Assembly: GCA_950295325.1 (NCBI GenBank)
Contig: OX485803.1
Span: 72,431,554-72,495,553 of the forward strand
From: Polytrichum commune
Lineage: Eukaryota; Streptophyta; Polytrichopsida; Polytrichales; Polytrichaceae
Direction: 5' to 3'
DNA: 64,000 bases
Part shown: positions 10,635 to 21,531 of the stretch, in pieces
Position numbering within the stretch: position 1 is the stretch's first letter
Layout: the number at the start of each line of letters is the position of its first letter
Notes under the pieces: model-generated
Told to the model about the DNA's origin: nothing
What the model saw: the letters and a program-made list of their open reading frames with translations, nothing else
The model's database searches: none
Position numbers and translations under genes: made by a program

Positions 10635-10837
10635 TGTGAGGCCAAACCCCCCACCCTTAAGCGTCCGTAGTCCGAGTAGTGGGTTTGGGCTCACATTCCT
10701 CTGCGGTATTGGATTTGGACTTGGATGAGTCCATAGTGCAAGGTTCACCCTTCAAGTGGTCTTGGATTTAACTGGAATTTCACTTTTAACAACTCAATGT
10801 ACGATTTCAATACGTATGTGGAAAATGCACAAGTTAA

Positions 10838-11050
10838 CTATGTTATTTTAACCTCCTTATGCTCGGGTGCTATTTTGTCTTTGTTTGCTTCTAACGTCCA
10901 TCCGGCTGCTTTAGCTACACAAGCCCTTAAGGATATCCCTCTCCTAAATGGAGTCCGTGCCGTTGACTCTATACTACCACTTGAACTATCACTTGTGTAT
11001 TCCGTATCGCTACTATAAGAGGTCTCACTTGGTGTCTCCATACCGTACAT
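10838..11050 (-). CDS. LTR-encoded small ORF, 70 residues (3' LTR copy)
   Basis: Starts at an ATG (11050) and encodes a serine/threonine-rich, acidic N-terminus (SSDTEYTSDSSSGSIES) followed by a basic part containing LRACVAKAAGWTLE. The second half is conserved at protein level in an ORF of a divergent LTR at 63425-63592, where the matching part reads LKACVAKTAGWTLE, and the stop falls at the equivalent place. No known domain is recognised. It lies 203 bp from the LTR end, in the part that would be the 5' leader of the element RNA. It may be a small regulatory or accessory protein; the function is unknown. Confidence 0.5.
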   Translation of the reverse strand: MYGMETPSETSYSSDTEYTSDSSSGSIESTARTPFRRGISLRACVAKAAGWTLEANKDKIAPEHKEVKIT

Positions 11051-11330
11051 AAGCCTTTAAGTATTAAGAAATACTTATGTGACTTATGTCAATCTCTCCC
11101 TCGCACCTTTGGTCTTTGCTTCCTTTGTCTTGCCATCGCGAGAGTGCTCCACATTCTCCATTAAGTTGTGCACGTGGTTTATTTTTAAAGAGATGATGCA
11201 AGTGTTAAAAAAAACACTATTCTCTATAGTCAATCTCAAATACATTTACTTGTGAAAGCCACACATAACACTAACTAGCATAATGTAACTAACTACTTGT
11301 CTATGAGCTAATTAGGTAGGCTATCTACTA

Positions 11331-11612
11331 AGCTCCTTCATGAACCCATCTCTTTACTTTCTAATTACATAAACCTAGCTCCTTCATAAACCCAGCTTCT
11401 TAGCTTCTAACTAAACAAACCCAGCTCCTTCATAAACCCAGCTCTTTACTTTCTAACTAAACAAACCCAGCTCCTTCATAAACCCAGCTCCTTCATGAAC
11501 CCAGCTCCTTAGCTTCTAACTAAACAAACCCAGGTCCTTCATGAACCCAGCTCCTTAGCTTCTAACTAAACAAACCCAGCTCCTTCATAAACCCAGCTCC
11601 TTCATGAACCCA
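11331..11612. repeat. Minisatellite in element 2 3' LTR
   Basis: Alternating 17- and 29-base modules based on AGCTCCTTCATAAACCC and AGCTCCTTAGCTTCTAAC plus TAAACAAACCC, about six 46-bp composite units with some 17-bp duplications. The same block recurs at 20735-21016 in the other LTR. Confidence 0.85.
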
Positions 11613-12120
11613 CAACTTTGTAGTTGTAATGCCCAACTACCTCACTAATTATTCAAGCCCTTAACTAATCTTCCTACCTAATTTCCCTAATTCTACTAAC
11701 AACCCCTTTCTAATCACACAATTCTTCTCTAATCCTAAAATCCTAAAATCCTAGAGAGGAGAGGGGGAGAGAGAATTTCCTAACTTCACTAAGACTAACT
11801 AATCCACACAAGTATATTTTTGCACTCATCACAACATCAAGTGCTCAACTCTTAAACATGGAACTTGCAACCACGTGTATTCAAAACATGAACTTAAAGT
11901 ACCACAAATTGGAATCATGAATTAACTTTAAAATCCTTCACGTCAACACTAATTCTACCAAGAGGTCAAGCCCTCTTCAAGGCTAACAAGCCTTGGCTCT
12001 CAAACTAAAAACTAAGCACACACATGTGCTCCAATATGGCTTCCCACACCCACACTTATAACTCGTGGGGTGCCTTGGAGCACAAAGGAAAGAGAGGATG
12101 AGTGAGGGAAGAATGAGGGA

Positions 12121-12127
12121 TTATATA
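12121..12127 (-). promoter_or_regulatory. TATA box of element 2 LTR (3' copy)
   Basis: TATATAA on the minus strand, followed about 30 bases downstream by a pyrimidine-rich TCACTCATCC segment suitable for initiation. The region is conserved in LTR fragment A (about 36080), which has TATTTAAG. Confidence 0.5.
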
Positions 12128-12889
12128 GTAAGCTTGAGGGGGTGAGCACCCTCAAGGCTCACGATAAGCCCTTGAGATTTCCTCCTACTTAGTAGGCGCC
12201 AATCCTATCTTCTAAGCCTTCCTCCCTCAAATGATCAACAAGGATCCTAATTCGAACATTTAACTAGCCTTGGCTTTCTACCTACCACACTTTACCAAAC
12301 TTGGGATGCTTCAACCCAAACTTAGCCTCCTTCGCTTTCCGCCGCCATAACTTTCTCCCCTTACCTTCCCAAATCGTCGCTCACCACTTAATTCAAACCA
12401 CGATGCTTAACTCGTGATTTGATTGGTGCTTTGAGAATTTGCTTATCCTCCACCTTGCATTCTTCCTTGGGCCTTCCCCATTAAGTGGCCATGATGAGGT
12501 GGTCCACTTGTGCGCTCCATGTGATCCTCCATTCATCCCAATTCGAATGCACTTGCCTCTTGAGTCACTTTGGTTGTCTCCATCCATTTGTACTAGCCTA
12601 CTCACTAACTACTCAATCCAAGTTCTCCTTACCTATCCTCATTCACTCAAATCCTTCCGAAGGTAAAAACACAATAACAACTCACATCCTAGCCTCTTAC
12701 AACATGGTACTTCTAAGACTAACATTTCACTCTTTTTATATTTTTGTGAAGTAACATGCTACTTCAAAGTGCATCAACTAACGTTTCAAGGGTCTAAGAC
12801 TAAATGTGGGCACCCTTTTGGGCTCACATAATTGGCGACCATCGGGGGATGAATCCAAACATCTCTTGCTCCAAGGGTAAGTTGCCTAG

Positions 12890-13249
12890 TCAAGCTCGGT
12901 ACTCCTTACATCTACTTCCCGATGTACGGGTAGGAAAGAGCTCACCATTCAACGTTTCCAATTGAATTGAATTATTAGGAAAGACCTCATCGACAAGGTA
13001 AGGTCCTAACCATACCGCATTGAATTTCGCCGGAAATTCAAGCTTTCGTGCGTCTTGAATCATGACCATCATTCCCGGTGTTAGGGCCCTTCTCTTATGT
13101 CGTTTGTCGAAAGTAATCTTTCTCCTTCTTTGGATTGCCTCAATATGTTGAGCCGCCATTCTCCTCCCTTCGTCAAGTGCTTCCAAATCGGTTAGTCGAT
13201 TTCGTAAGGATTGACTTTCGGTAAGTCTCGTACTCACGGCCACCCTAAG
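12890..13249 (-). pseudogene. Element 2 integrase C-terminal tail after an in-frame TGA
   Basis: Same frame as the main polyprotein and directly following its stop. It encodes the usual integrase tail: a helical RLTDLEALDEGRR segment, a basic KRHKRRALTPG segment and a GPY module (WLGPYLVDEVF), ending at 12890. There is no chromodomain. The sequence across the stop reads as a normal family junction with one codon changed, most simply CGA to TGA. Confidence 0.75.
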
Positions 13250-16200
13250 TCACTCGACTTCATATTCGATTGGTAGTGTCGCTTCAAGACCATAGACTAA
13301 GGAAAATGGTGTAGCACGCGTAGTTACCTTATAGGTTGTACGGTATGCCCAAAGTGCCGCCGTTAGTTTCGTATCCCAATCCCGCTTCGAGTCTATAACC
13401 GTCTTGCGTAGTATACTCACCAAAATTCCGTTAACCCTTTCCGTTTGTCCATTGGTTTGTGGGTGGTAGGGAGTAGTCTTCCGGTGATCAATTTTAAATT
13501 TCTCTGTCATCTCTCGAATCAAGTCATTCAAAAAGTGAGTACCCCTATCGCTTACTAGGATCTTCGGCACCCCGAACCGCGAAATTATGTTTTCGTACAT
13601 AAATGTTGCCGCGTGTTCCGCCGTGTCGGTCTTCACCGCTTTGGCTTCCGCCCACTTGGTGAGGTACTCGGTTGCCACCACAATATATTTCATTCCTTTT
13701 GAAGATTGGGGATGGACCTCACCCACATAGTCGATGCCCCATTTTTCGAAAGGAATTAAGGGTAATGATACATGTAAAGGCATCTCCATTCTAAGGTCGT
13801 CTCGGGCATACCGTTGGCAAGCGTCGCATTTCCTTACATAGTCATGGGCGTCCTTAAATAGTGTAGGCCAAAAGTAGCCCGCTCTAAGTATTTTTTGCCC
13901 GGTGAGTTGACCCGAGAAGTGACCGCCGCAAGCGCTATCGTGGCAAGCGATTAAAATCGCTTCAACCTCCGTTTTTGACACGCATCGTCGTAAAATACCA
14001 TCGGACCCCCTTCTAAACAACCTATGGCCCACTACAACAAATTGCCTACTATTTACCCTCACCTTCCTTCTCTCTTCTTTTGTCCACTCTTTGGGCAACT
14101 TGTGGGTTGTTAGAAATTCCACTATGCCCGCATACCACTCCGGTGTAGAAGTGACCACAAAGAGGCTATCATCTACTAACATATCATTTACCGGATTTTT
14201 TCCTATCTCCTCCGACAACCTAGACAAGTGGTCCGCTTGTAAATGCATACGACCCGGTTTATATTCCACCGTGTAGTCGAATTCTTCTAATAACAAAACC
14301 CACCTAGCTAACCTACCACTTAACTCCGCCTTGTTAATTAGATACTTGATAGCCATGTGGTCAACAAAAAATACAACCGGGTTGCACATGAGGTAATGCC
14401 TAAACTTTTTAACGGAAAACACCATGGCTAGGCACTCCCTCTCCGTTGTAGAGTAGTTTCTTTCGGCGGGGGTCAATTGCTTACTCGCATAAGCTATAGG
14501 TTGATCCTTCTCTTTTTCTCCCGTTGCTTGACAAAGCGCACTCCCTATTGCCACATTACTAGCATCACAATAGACGTGAAAAGGTTTACCCCAATTGGGT
14601 GGTATCAACACCGGATAGGTGCTCAACCTATCCCGCAATTCCTCAAAGGCTTTTTGACAAGCATCCGTCCACTCGAATTTGACATCCTTTTTGAGCAAAT
14701 GGGTAATGGGCACCGCTATCTTTGAAAAATTAGGAATAAGTTCCCGGTACCATCCCACATGTCCTAACAACTTAGAGATCCCCTTGGAATTGGTTGGAGT
14801 TGCCAAGTCGCTTATGGCCGCAATCTTATCCGGATCGGGTTCTCTACCTTTCTCACTAACAACATAACCCAACAACACTCCCTTATTCACTCCCAAAAAT
14901 GTCTTATCCGGGTTCAATGCTAACCTCATCTTCCTACACCTAACCAATGCCTCCCTAACACAATGTAGGTGATCATCCACATTACTTTGTGTGCTAAAAT
15001 CGTCCACAAAGACGGTCATGGATTTGAACAACAAGTCGGTGAAGATATACATTACTAATCGTTGGAAAGTAGCCGGGGCATTACATAACCCAAATGGCAT
15101 CACTACCCACACAAAAGTACCCCAAGGTGTAGTAAAAGCCGTTTTATGGATATCTTGGAGGGCTATGGAAATTTGATTATAACCCGCATACCCATCCATA
15201 AAGGTATATCTCGAATGACCTCCAACCTCCTCAAGCAACAAGGTGATAAAAGGTAAGGGGAAGTGATCCTTTTGTGTGCACGAATTCAATTTCCTATAGT
15301 CGACACAAACCCTTAATTTCCCATTTTTTTTCTTTACTAAGACCATAGGAGAAACCCAATCCGTGATTTCCACCGGCTTGATAAACCCGGCCTTCAATAA
15401 CCTTTCCAATTCCGCTTTCACCAACAATTGCAATTGAGGATTCATCCTCCTCTCCTTTTGTCTAATTGGCCTCGCCCCCGGAATTAAAGGAATCCGGTGC
15501 TCTACCATTTCCCTAGGAATTCCCTTAAGCTCATCGTAGGACCATGCAAAAGTATCACTAAACTCATCCACCAAATTGCTATACTCCCTAACCTCTTTCT
15601 CCCCCAATTTGGAGCCCATCTTCATTTGTCGGGTTTTTCCATTCTTTAATTTCACATCCACGTACCGCCAATCCGCTTCCGACACATGTGCTTGTTCCTC
15701 TTTGTTCCGATACCAATCGGAAGGCACATTGGGGTAATCTTTCACATCTTGACCTACAACTATCCCCGTAGACGTGGTCTTGAAATGTAAAGGCTCCTCC
15801 AATTTCGATGACTCAATAATCACATCCTCCTCTTGAGTCCCATCTACATGAATTAAACTAACCTCACCCTCTTCCACGTCATCTACCCAAGGTGTTAACC
15901 CACCGCTAACCCACTCTTCCTCGGTGAGCACCTCACATGGCTCCAACAATGAGCCCTCTCCTAAACTAACACTAGGAAATTCACTCCCTAAGCCTACTTG
16001 GTGAAATGTAACCATTACATCAACCTCGGACTCGGGGTACTCCCTTAGCCATTGGGCATAATCCCCATTATCCCCATAATTGTAAAAATTAGGACCTAGA
16101 CTTCCCGAGCCCGAATCTATAACAACCCTTTGACCTTCGGGATGGACGACTCCCACCAATGCCTTGCCAATCTCATTCTCGTTTAAGTCATCAATTTCCT

Positions 16201-19129
16201 TCTCCAATGGCAAATACATCTCCTTCTTCATCCATCCTTCTAATGAACCAATGGACACTATGACCCTATTACCCTCCGGACCATAAGTGATGGATGGTTT
16301 AGGTCCACCCCAATTGACCATAGCATTCGCCATCCGCAACCAAGGCCTACCTAGCAAAATGGGGAAGGTGTCCTTGTTGGAGTGCATTTTAATGACATGG
16401 AAGGTGACCAAGTACTCCTCACCTCCCGTAGTCATTCTACAATCCTTGATCATCCCCAAAGGCGTAGTCGAACTTTGATTTGCCATATTTATGACCAAAG
16501 GTGAAGGCCCCGTGAGTCCAAGTCCCAATTTTTTCATAGTATCCTCCGGTAGTATATTTAGACTACTCCCTCCGTCGACTAGCACATTAGGAACCACCTT
16601 ATCTACTATAACAACTTCTATTTCTATAGCTTTCACGTCTCTTCCACCTTGTGATTGGATCCTAGCGGCTATTTTAGCTTTCACCTTCCTCATCCTCTTG
16701 TGTACCGGCATTCCCTCCTTTAATGTTTTCCTTGCCGTGGGTGAAATTTCCAATAGTTGGCCGAAAGTAATATCCGCCTTGAATGTACTAAGGTCCGCCC
16801 ACAAGTCGTACCCGGTAGATCTTTCCACCTTAGAATTACCCACTACGTCGAATTCGTCTACGGGAACCCCCGGTCCTTCCCATTCACCCACATCGCTATT
16901 ATCCAAGTCATGTACCGCATTAGTACTCTCCCTATCTTGTAAAATTATATTTTCCCTCTCCACATCCTTAGTAGCTCTTCTAGCTACCCTATCCAACTCG
17001 GAGAAATTAATCTCTTCATCCGAAGAGTAATTTCCTTGCTCTCCTATTCCTACCTCCAACGGGGCATCCCCTCTTCTAGCCCTAGTAGTTACCGCTAGTG
17101 CAGGTGCTTCTTCAACCACACCCTTACCCTTCACTAACTCATATGTAATAGCATTGGTGTGAGGAGGCCATTGACTTTGCTCCTCTCCAATTCTCGTTGG
17201 GAGAGGAAGCATGTCATCACATGTGGCCTCCAACACTCCATCCATGAACCTAACATCTTGGGAGTTAGATGGTCCCGGATCCGTTGGAGGCGCTTGTCTC
17301 CCGTTACTACCATTAGGTGGAACTCTTTGTCTATTTTGTATTGGAATGTAACCGGTTGTAATTTGCAAGCCCGCCGGTGGATGAAAAGTTTGCCTAGCAT
17401 TACTATGGTCATAGTATAAGTTAGGTGGCCTAAGTTCATTGGCCGGTACTCCTTGTGGCCTAGCACCTCGCATATTATCCCTTGCTTGTTGTTGTGGATT
17501 AGCCACCGGGTAAGGGACATTAATTATTTTGTCCGGTTGGCGACACGTATCCGAGGGATGACTTCCTCCACAATTGCTACAATTAAACTCTTGACCTTCG
17601 GACCAACATTGTCCTTGAGCGTGCCACCTTCCACAAAAAGGATGAAATTCCTTCTTCTCTAAATTTTGGCCACCTTGCCCTCTAGGTTGTGGTCCTCTAT
17701 TGCTTCCATTTCCATAGTGAGGTGGCGCTTGACCTCGTTGATTTTGTTGAGGTGGGTTACCGTTTCCTCTTTGGTCACGGTTTTGTCCACTTCTACAAAA
17801 TTGACGCGTGTGGCCCGGTTGGCCACATTGGACACACCATAATCCGGAAGAATGCCTACCCGACTCAACCGGGGGTGGAGGCCCCTGTTGTTGACTCCGG
17901 ATCATTAATGACATTTGATCCGTGAGGCTTTGCATTTGTTTTATCATAGCCTCTTGGAATCCTAGTTGGCTAGCACCTAGTCTTCTCTCAACCTCCTCCA
18001 AGTGTGGATCCGTTCTAGGGGCCGGTAGTGCCAAAAGAGGTGCCGGTTCCCTAACCGCTAAAGGTCGGGGACCGGTGTCCACAATGGCATATGGAATTTG
18101 GTTCTCATACTTAGCGGGTTCTACCGCTACCACCCTAGGGCGTATGGGGATGAATTGTGGGATCAATTCATCCTCCCTTCTCCATAGCCTTTCGTGATCT
18201 TTATCCAAGTTTTCAATATCTCTAGCCGCACGCTTGGCATCCGCCAAGGTCAAGGGATTCCTTTCTAGAACACCCCTAATAGTTCCGGACTTAAAAAACC
18301 CTTGAATGAAAAATTGCTTTAGCGTGTCGTCGTTGAGCATGGTACCCACAAATCTAGTGCATACTAAATCAAACCTCCTAATGTAAGCCGAAATTTCTTC
18401 CTCCCTTCCTTGCTTCAATGACGACAATGCCCTTAATGCGGTACTTTGACCCACTTCCGGCCTAAATTCGTTAAGAAACTCCCTTTGTAATTGTTCCCAT
18501 CCCCTAAAATGTCCCTCGGCATGATCCCGATACCATTCATAGGCTTCCCCCTCTAGAGTGGTAGGAAACCACACTAACCAATAACCCGGGTCGGTTATGA
18601 GGAAGCTAGCCAACCGTTCGATATACCGTTCCATGTGCCGAGAGGGGTCCTCATCCTTGGTCCCATAAAATTTAGGGAGATGAGATGGCATATCCATCGC
18701 CGCTAAATTTTGTGGAACCACAATTGGTAGGCCTCTTGGCCTAACCAATGGGTCTATTGGAGGTATAGGAGGTATGGGCGGAATTGGGGGTATGGGTGGT
18801 GGATCCATCCCCCGTTCCTCGGCCATGGTGACCGGTGAACTATTCAACAATCCCCTATCAACTTCTACCGGGAATTCTTCTCTAAGTGTGTAATTTTCCG
18901 AAGAAGTTTCACCACTCAATTTGGAGGGAGTGATCTCCTCTTCAAGTTGAGCTCCAAGTTCTAAGGTGTCTAGAATTGACCTAGTCCTAGGTTCGACGTT
19001 CAAACAACTCTCTATTCTAACATTATCTTGTTCTAATCTATCACTGATTTTAGAGGACCGCCTCTTTCGAGTAGATTTCTCTAGTCCTACTATCAAACTT
19101 GGTTTTTGTGAGCGAGTCCTACCTTGCAT
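13250..19129 (-). CDS. Element 2 gag-pol polyprotein
   Basis: The ATG at 19129 opens 1959 codons. A proline-isoleucine repeat (about 110-125) precedes the gag core (150-330). Zinc knuckles follow at 432-445 (CVQCGQPGHTRQFC) and 517-529 (CX2CX3HX4C spacing). The protease active site is VDGGSS at 851 rather than DTGS, a variant seen in plant Gypsy. Reverse transcriptase has FMDGYAGYNQI and a VDD motif near 1373. RNase H has CDASNVAIGSAL, with a single RNase H domain only. Integrase has an H-H-C-C finger, GIDYVGEV, VSDRGTHF and GQTERVNG. A TGA at 13250 stops the frame just before the integrase tail, which continues in frame to 12890. Otherwise the gene is intact. Confidence 0.9.
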   Translation of the reverse strand: MQGRTRSQKPSLIVGLEKSTRKRRSSKISDRLEQDNVRIESCLNVEPRTRSILDTLELGAQLEEEITPSKLSGETSSENYTLREEFPVEVDRGLLNSSPVTMAEERGMDPPPIPPIPPIPPIPPIDPLVRPRGLPIVVPQNLAAMDMPSHLPKFYGTKDEDPSRHMERYIERLASFLITDPGYWLVWFPTTLEGEAYEWYRDHAEGHFRGWEQLQREFLNEFRPEVGQSTALRALSSLKQGREEEISAYIRRFDLVCTRFVGTMLNDDTLKQFFIQGFFKSGTIRGVLERNPLTLADAKRAARDIENLDKDHERLWRREDELIPQFIPIRPRVVAVEPAKYENQIPYAIVDTGPRPLAVREPAPLLALPAPRTDPHLEEVERRLGASQLGFQEAMIKQMQSLTDQMSLMIRSQQQGPPPPVESGRHSSGLWCVQCGQPGHTRQFCRSGQNRDQRGNGNPPQQNQRGQAPPHYGNGSNRGPQPRGQGGQNLEKKEFHPFCGRWHAQGQCWSEGQEFNCSNCGGSHPSDTCRQPDKIINVPYPVANPQQQARDNMRGARPQGVPANELRPPNLYYDHSNARQTFHPPAGLQITTGYIPIQNRQRVPPNGSNGRQAPPTDPGPSNSQDVRFMDGVLEATCDDMLPLPTRIGEEQSQWPPHTNAITYELVKGKGVVEEAPALAVTTRARRGDAPLEVGIGEQGNYSSDEEINFSELDRVARRATKDVERENIILQDRESTNAVHDLDNSDVGEWEGPGVPVDEFDVVGNSKVERSTGYDLWADLSTFKADITFGQLLEISPTARKTLKEGMPVHKRMRKVKAKIAARIQSQGGRDVKAIEIEVVIVDKVVPNVLVDGGSSLNILPEDTMKKLGLGLTGPSPLVINMANQSSTTPLGMIKDCRMTTGGEEYLVTFHVIKMHSNKDTFPILLGRPWLRMANAMVNWGGPKPSITYGPEGNRVIVSIGSLEGWMKKEMYLPLEKEIDDLNENEIGKALVGVVHPEGQRVVIDSGSGSLGPNFYNYGDNGDYAQWLREYPESEVDVMVTFHQVGLGSEFPSVSLGEGSLLEPCEVLTEEEWVSGGLTPWVDDVEEGEVSLIHVDGTQEEDVIIESSKLEEPLHFKTTSTGIVVGQDVKDYPNVPSDWYRNKEEQAHVSEADWRYVDVKLKNGKTRQMKMGSKLGEKEVREYSNLVDEFSDTFAWSYDELKGIPREMVEHRIPLIPGARPIRQKERRMNPQLQLLVKAELERLLKAGFIKPVEITDWVSPMVLVKKKNGKLRVCVDYRKLNSCTQKDHFPLPFITLLLEEVGGHSRYTFMDGYAGYNQISIALQDIHKTAFTTPWGTFVWVVMPFGLCNAPATFQRLVMYIFTDLLFKSMTVFVDDFSTQSNVDDHLHCVREALVRCRKMRLALNPDKTFLGVNKGVLLGYVVSEKGREPDPDKIAAISDLATPTNSKGISKLLGHVGWYRELIPNFSKIAVPITHLLKKDVKFEWTDACQKAFEELRDRLSTYPVLIPPNWGKPFHVYCDASNVAIGSALCQATGEKEKDQPIAYASKQLTPAERNYSTTERECLAMVFSVKKFRHYLMCNPVVFFVDHMAIKYLINKAELSGRLARWVLLLEEFDYTVEYKPGRMHLQADHLSRLSEEIGKNPVNDMLVDDSLFVVTSTPEWYAGIVEFLTTHKLPKEWTKEERRKVRVNSRQFVVVGHRLFRRGSDGILRRCVSKTEVEAILIACHDSACGGHFSGQLTGQKILRAGYFWPTLFKDAHDYVRKCDACQRYARDDLRMEMPLHVSLPLIPFEKWGIDYVGEVHPQSSKGMKYIVVATEYLTKWAEAKAVKTDTAEHAATFMYENIISRFGVPKILVSDRGTHFLNDLIREMTEKFKIDHRKTTPYHPQTNGQTERVNGILVSILRKTVIDSKRDWDTKLTAALWAYRTTYKVTTRATPFSLVYGLEATLPIEYEVE

Positions 19130-20038
19130 TCCATAAGAATCGATCGACCCTCACTTGACCACACATAATCCTAGCAATTCCCCTCTTAATATTTTCACTT
19201 GTCTTGGTGTGGTTATAATTTTTTTAGGAGGTGAGAAAAAGAACCTGCAAGCCCACTTAGGTGAAAGAATCCCAATAGGGGATAGGCATGTTCATGTTAA
19301 TTTTTTGGTTAAGTCGGAGCATCACCTCCGCACCTTCCCGCAAATTAACACTCACCACAATACCGATTGTGAGGGGGTGACCTTCCGAGTAGATTATGTT
19401 AAAAGTCGAGGCTTCACCCTTCAACTTCTCACACCATCCACAATTCGGGAATTACCCTCTACAACGGATAACAACAATCACGAGTACAAAAGGCATTCCT
19501 TAATTAGTTAATGAGTTCACTTTGAAGAAATAAACATACCTTGAGCAATCGCATCCCCCTGTGAGTTAGCACTCCCCTCAATCGTGACTCAATGTAACAA
19601 CACCATAAACTTTGTGAAATATTAATTTAATCTAGAGCATGAAATGACAACTCCCAAAACTTTGAGACTCACCCCGAGGTGAGTGTCAAAGTTCAATGTC
19701 CTAAGGTGAATTGACCCTCTAATGTTTTAATGAGCTACTCGGTTATAGGTTCCTTTTAAGTTCTTAGCAAATCCCCAAAAAGGTTGAGGACGTACCTTCG
19801 CCGCGCTCCTTCCTCAAAAATGAATTTGCGTAATTGACAATGCAATTCATTCCAAGGAATAGTTGAAATACAATGAATTCAAATGTAACCCAAAGAGAGA
19901 ATACTTACCGAGTTTCGGGTGCTCCTTCCCTTCTCTCAAGTTTGTGTCTCCAATTTTTCCTAGTTGCCTCCAAGTCTCCTAGTCGCCTCCAAGTCTTGTA
20001 ACTACCTTCCGCTTCGCTCCCGGCGGACGCACCAATTA
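19130..20038 (-). other. Element 2 leader with primer-binding site
   Basis: A 0.9-kb untranslated leader between the LTR and the gag ATG. The primer site at about 20017-20034 reads TGGTGCGTCCGCCGGGAG on the minus strand, four bases from the LTR. Its first ten bases equal the complement of a plant tRNA-Arg(UCU)-like 3' end (GGACGCACCA), an identification made from memory. No convincing ORF lies in the leader on the sense strand. Confidence 0.55.
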
Positions 20039-20241
20039 TATGAGGCCAAACCCCCCACCCTTAAGCGTCCGTAGTCCGAGTAGTGGGTTTGGGCTCACAT
20101 TCCTCCGCGGTATTGGATTTGGACTTGGATGAGTCCATAGTGCAAGGTTCACCCTTCAAGTGGTCTTGGATTTAACTGGAATTTCACTTTTAACAACTCA
20201 ATGTACGATTTCAATACGTATGTGGAAAATGCACAAGTTAA

Positions 20242-20454
20242 CTATGTTATTTTAACCTCCTTATGCTCGGGTGCTATTTTGTCTTTGTTTGCTTCTAACG
20301 TCCATCCGGCTGCTTTAGCTACACAAGCCCTTAAGGATATCCCTCTCCTAAATGGAGTCCGTGCCGTTGACTCTATACTACCACTTGAACTATCACTTGT
20401 GTATTCCGTATCGCTACTATAAGAGGTCTCACTTGGTGTCTCCATACCGTACAT
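20242..20454 (-). CDS. LTR-encoded small ORF, 70 residues (5' LTR copy)
   Basis: Same protein as at 10838-11050, as expected from the nearly identical LTRs. In the 5' LTR it would sit about 1 kb downstream of the inferred start of transcription and upstream of the primer site. It would therefore be the first sizeable conserved ORF in the element RNA unless the leader is spliced. Confidence 0.5.
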   Translation of the reverse strand: MYGMETPSETSYSSDTEYTSDSSSGSIESTARTPFRRGISLRACVAKAAGWTLEANKDKIAPEHKEVKIT

Positions 20455-20734
20455 AAGCCTTTAAGTATTAAGAAATACTTATGTGACTTATGTCAATCTC
20501 TCCCTCGCACCTTTGGTCTTTGCTTCCTTTGTCTTGCCATCGCGAGAGTGCTCCACATTCTCCATTAAGTTGTGCACGTGGTTTATTTTTAAAGAGATGA
20601 TGCAAGTGTTAAAAAAAACACTATTCTCTATAGTCAATCTCAAATACATTTACTTGTGAAAGCCACACATAACACTAACTAGCATAATGTAACTAACTAC
20701 TTGTCTATGAGCTAATTAGGTAGGCTATCTACTA

Positions 20735-21016
20735 AGCTCCTTCATGAACCCATCTCTTTACTTTCTAATTACATAAACCTAGCTCCTTCATAAACCCAGC
20801 TTCTTAGCTTCTAACTAAACAAACCCAGCTCCTTCATAAACCCAGCTCTTTACTTTCTAACTAAACAAACCCAGCTCCTTCATAAACCCAGCTCCTTCAT
20901 GAACCCAGCTCCTTAGCTTCTAACTAAACAAACCCAGGTCCTTCATGAACCCAGCTCCTTAGCTTCTAACTAAACAAACCCAGCTCCTTCATAAACCCAG
21001 CTCCTTCATGAACCCA
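20735..21016. repeat. Minisatellite in element 2 5' LTR
   Basis: Counterpart of 11331-11612, with the same module order, so the array was already expanded before this insertion. Confidence 0.85.
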
Positions 21017-21524
21017 CAACTTTGTAGTTGTAATGCCCAACTACCTCACTAATTATTCAAGCCCTTAACTAATCTTCCTACCTAATTTCCCTAATTCTAC
21101 TAACAACCCCTTTCTAATCACACAATTCTTCTCTAATCCTAAAATCCTAAAATCCTAGAGAGGAGAGGGGGAGAGAGAATTTCCTAACTTCACTAAGACT
21201 AACTAATCCACACAAGTATATTTTTGCACTCATCACAACATCAAGTGCTCAACTCTTAAACATGGAACTTGCAACCACGTGTATTCAAAACATGAACTTA
21301 AAGTACCACAAATTGGAATCATGAATTAACTTTAAAATCCTTCACGTCAACACTAATTCTACCAAGAGGTCAAGCCCTCTTCAAGGCTAACAAGCCTTGG
21401 CTCTCAAACTAAAAACTAAGCACACACATGTGCTCCAATATGGCTTCCCACACCCACACTTATAACTCGTGGGGTGCCTTGGAGCACAAAGGAAAGAGAG
21501 GATGAGTGAGGGAAGAATGAGGGA

Positions 21525-21531
21525 TTATATA
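21525..21531 (-). promoter_or_regulatory. TATA box of element 2 LTR (5' copy)
   Basis: Identical TATATAA in the 5' LTR. Transcription of element 2 would start at about 21500 on the minus strand. Confidence 0.5.

Larger units (their letters stand above)
10635..12828 (-). repeat. Element 2 3' LTR
   Basis: 2194 bp, identical in structure to 20039-22232. It has short inverted termini (TGTGAG / CTCACA). On the minus strand it contains a TATATAA box at 12121-12127, a tandem-repeat block at 11331-11612, and a small ORF at 10838-11050 near the 3' end of the LTR. Confidence 0.92.

Noticed and set aside
12393-12605. 70-codon frame in the U3 part of the element 2 LTR (also at 21797-22009)
   Set aside because: Not found in the related LTRs and low-complexity in origin. 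Unlike the small ORF near the LTR end, there is no sign of conservation.
12829-12848. Plus-strand primer-binding site for an element in the opposite direction
   Set aside because: All coding domains, the promoter side and the primer at 20017-20034 show a minus-strand element. The plus-strand sequence is reported only as an oddity.
19155-19511. 118-codon plus-strand frame in the element 2 leader
   Set aside because: Antisense to the element, composition not protein-like, no homolog recognised. Probably chance.
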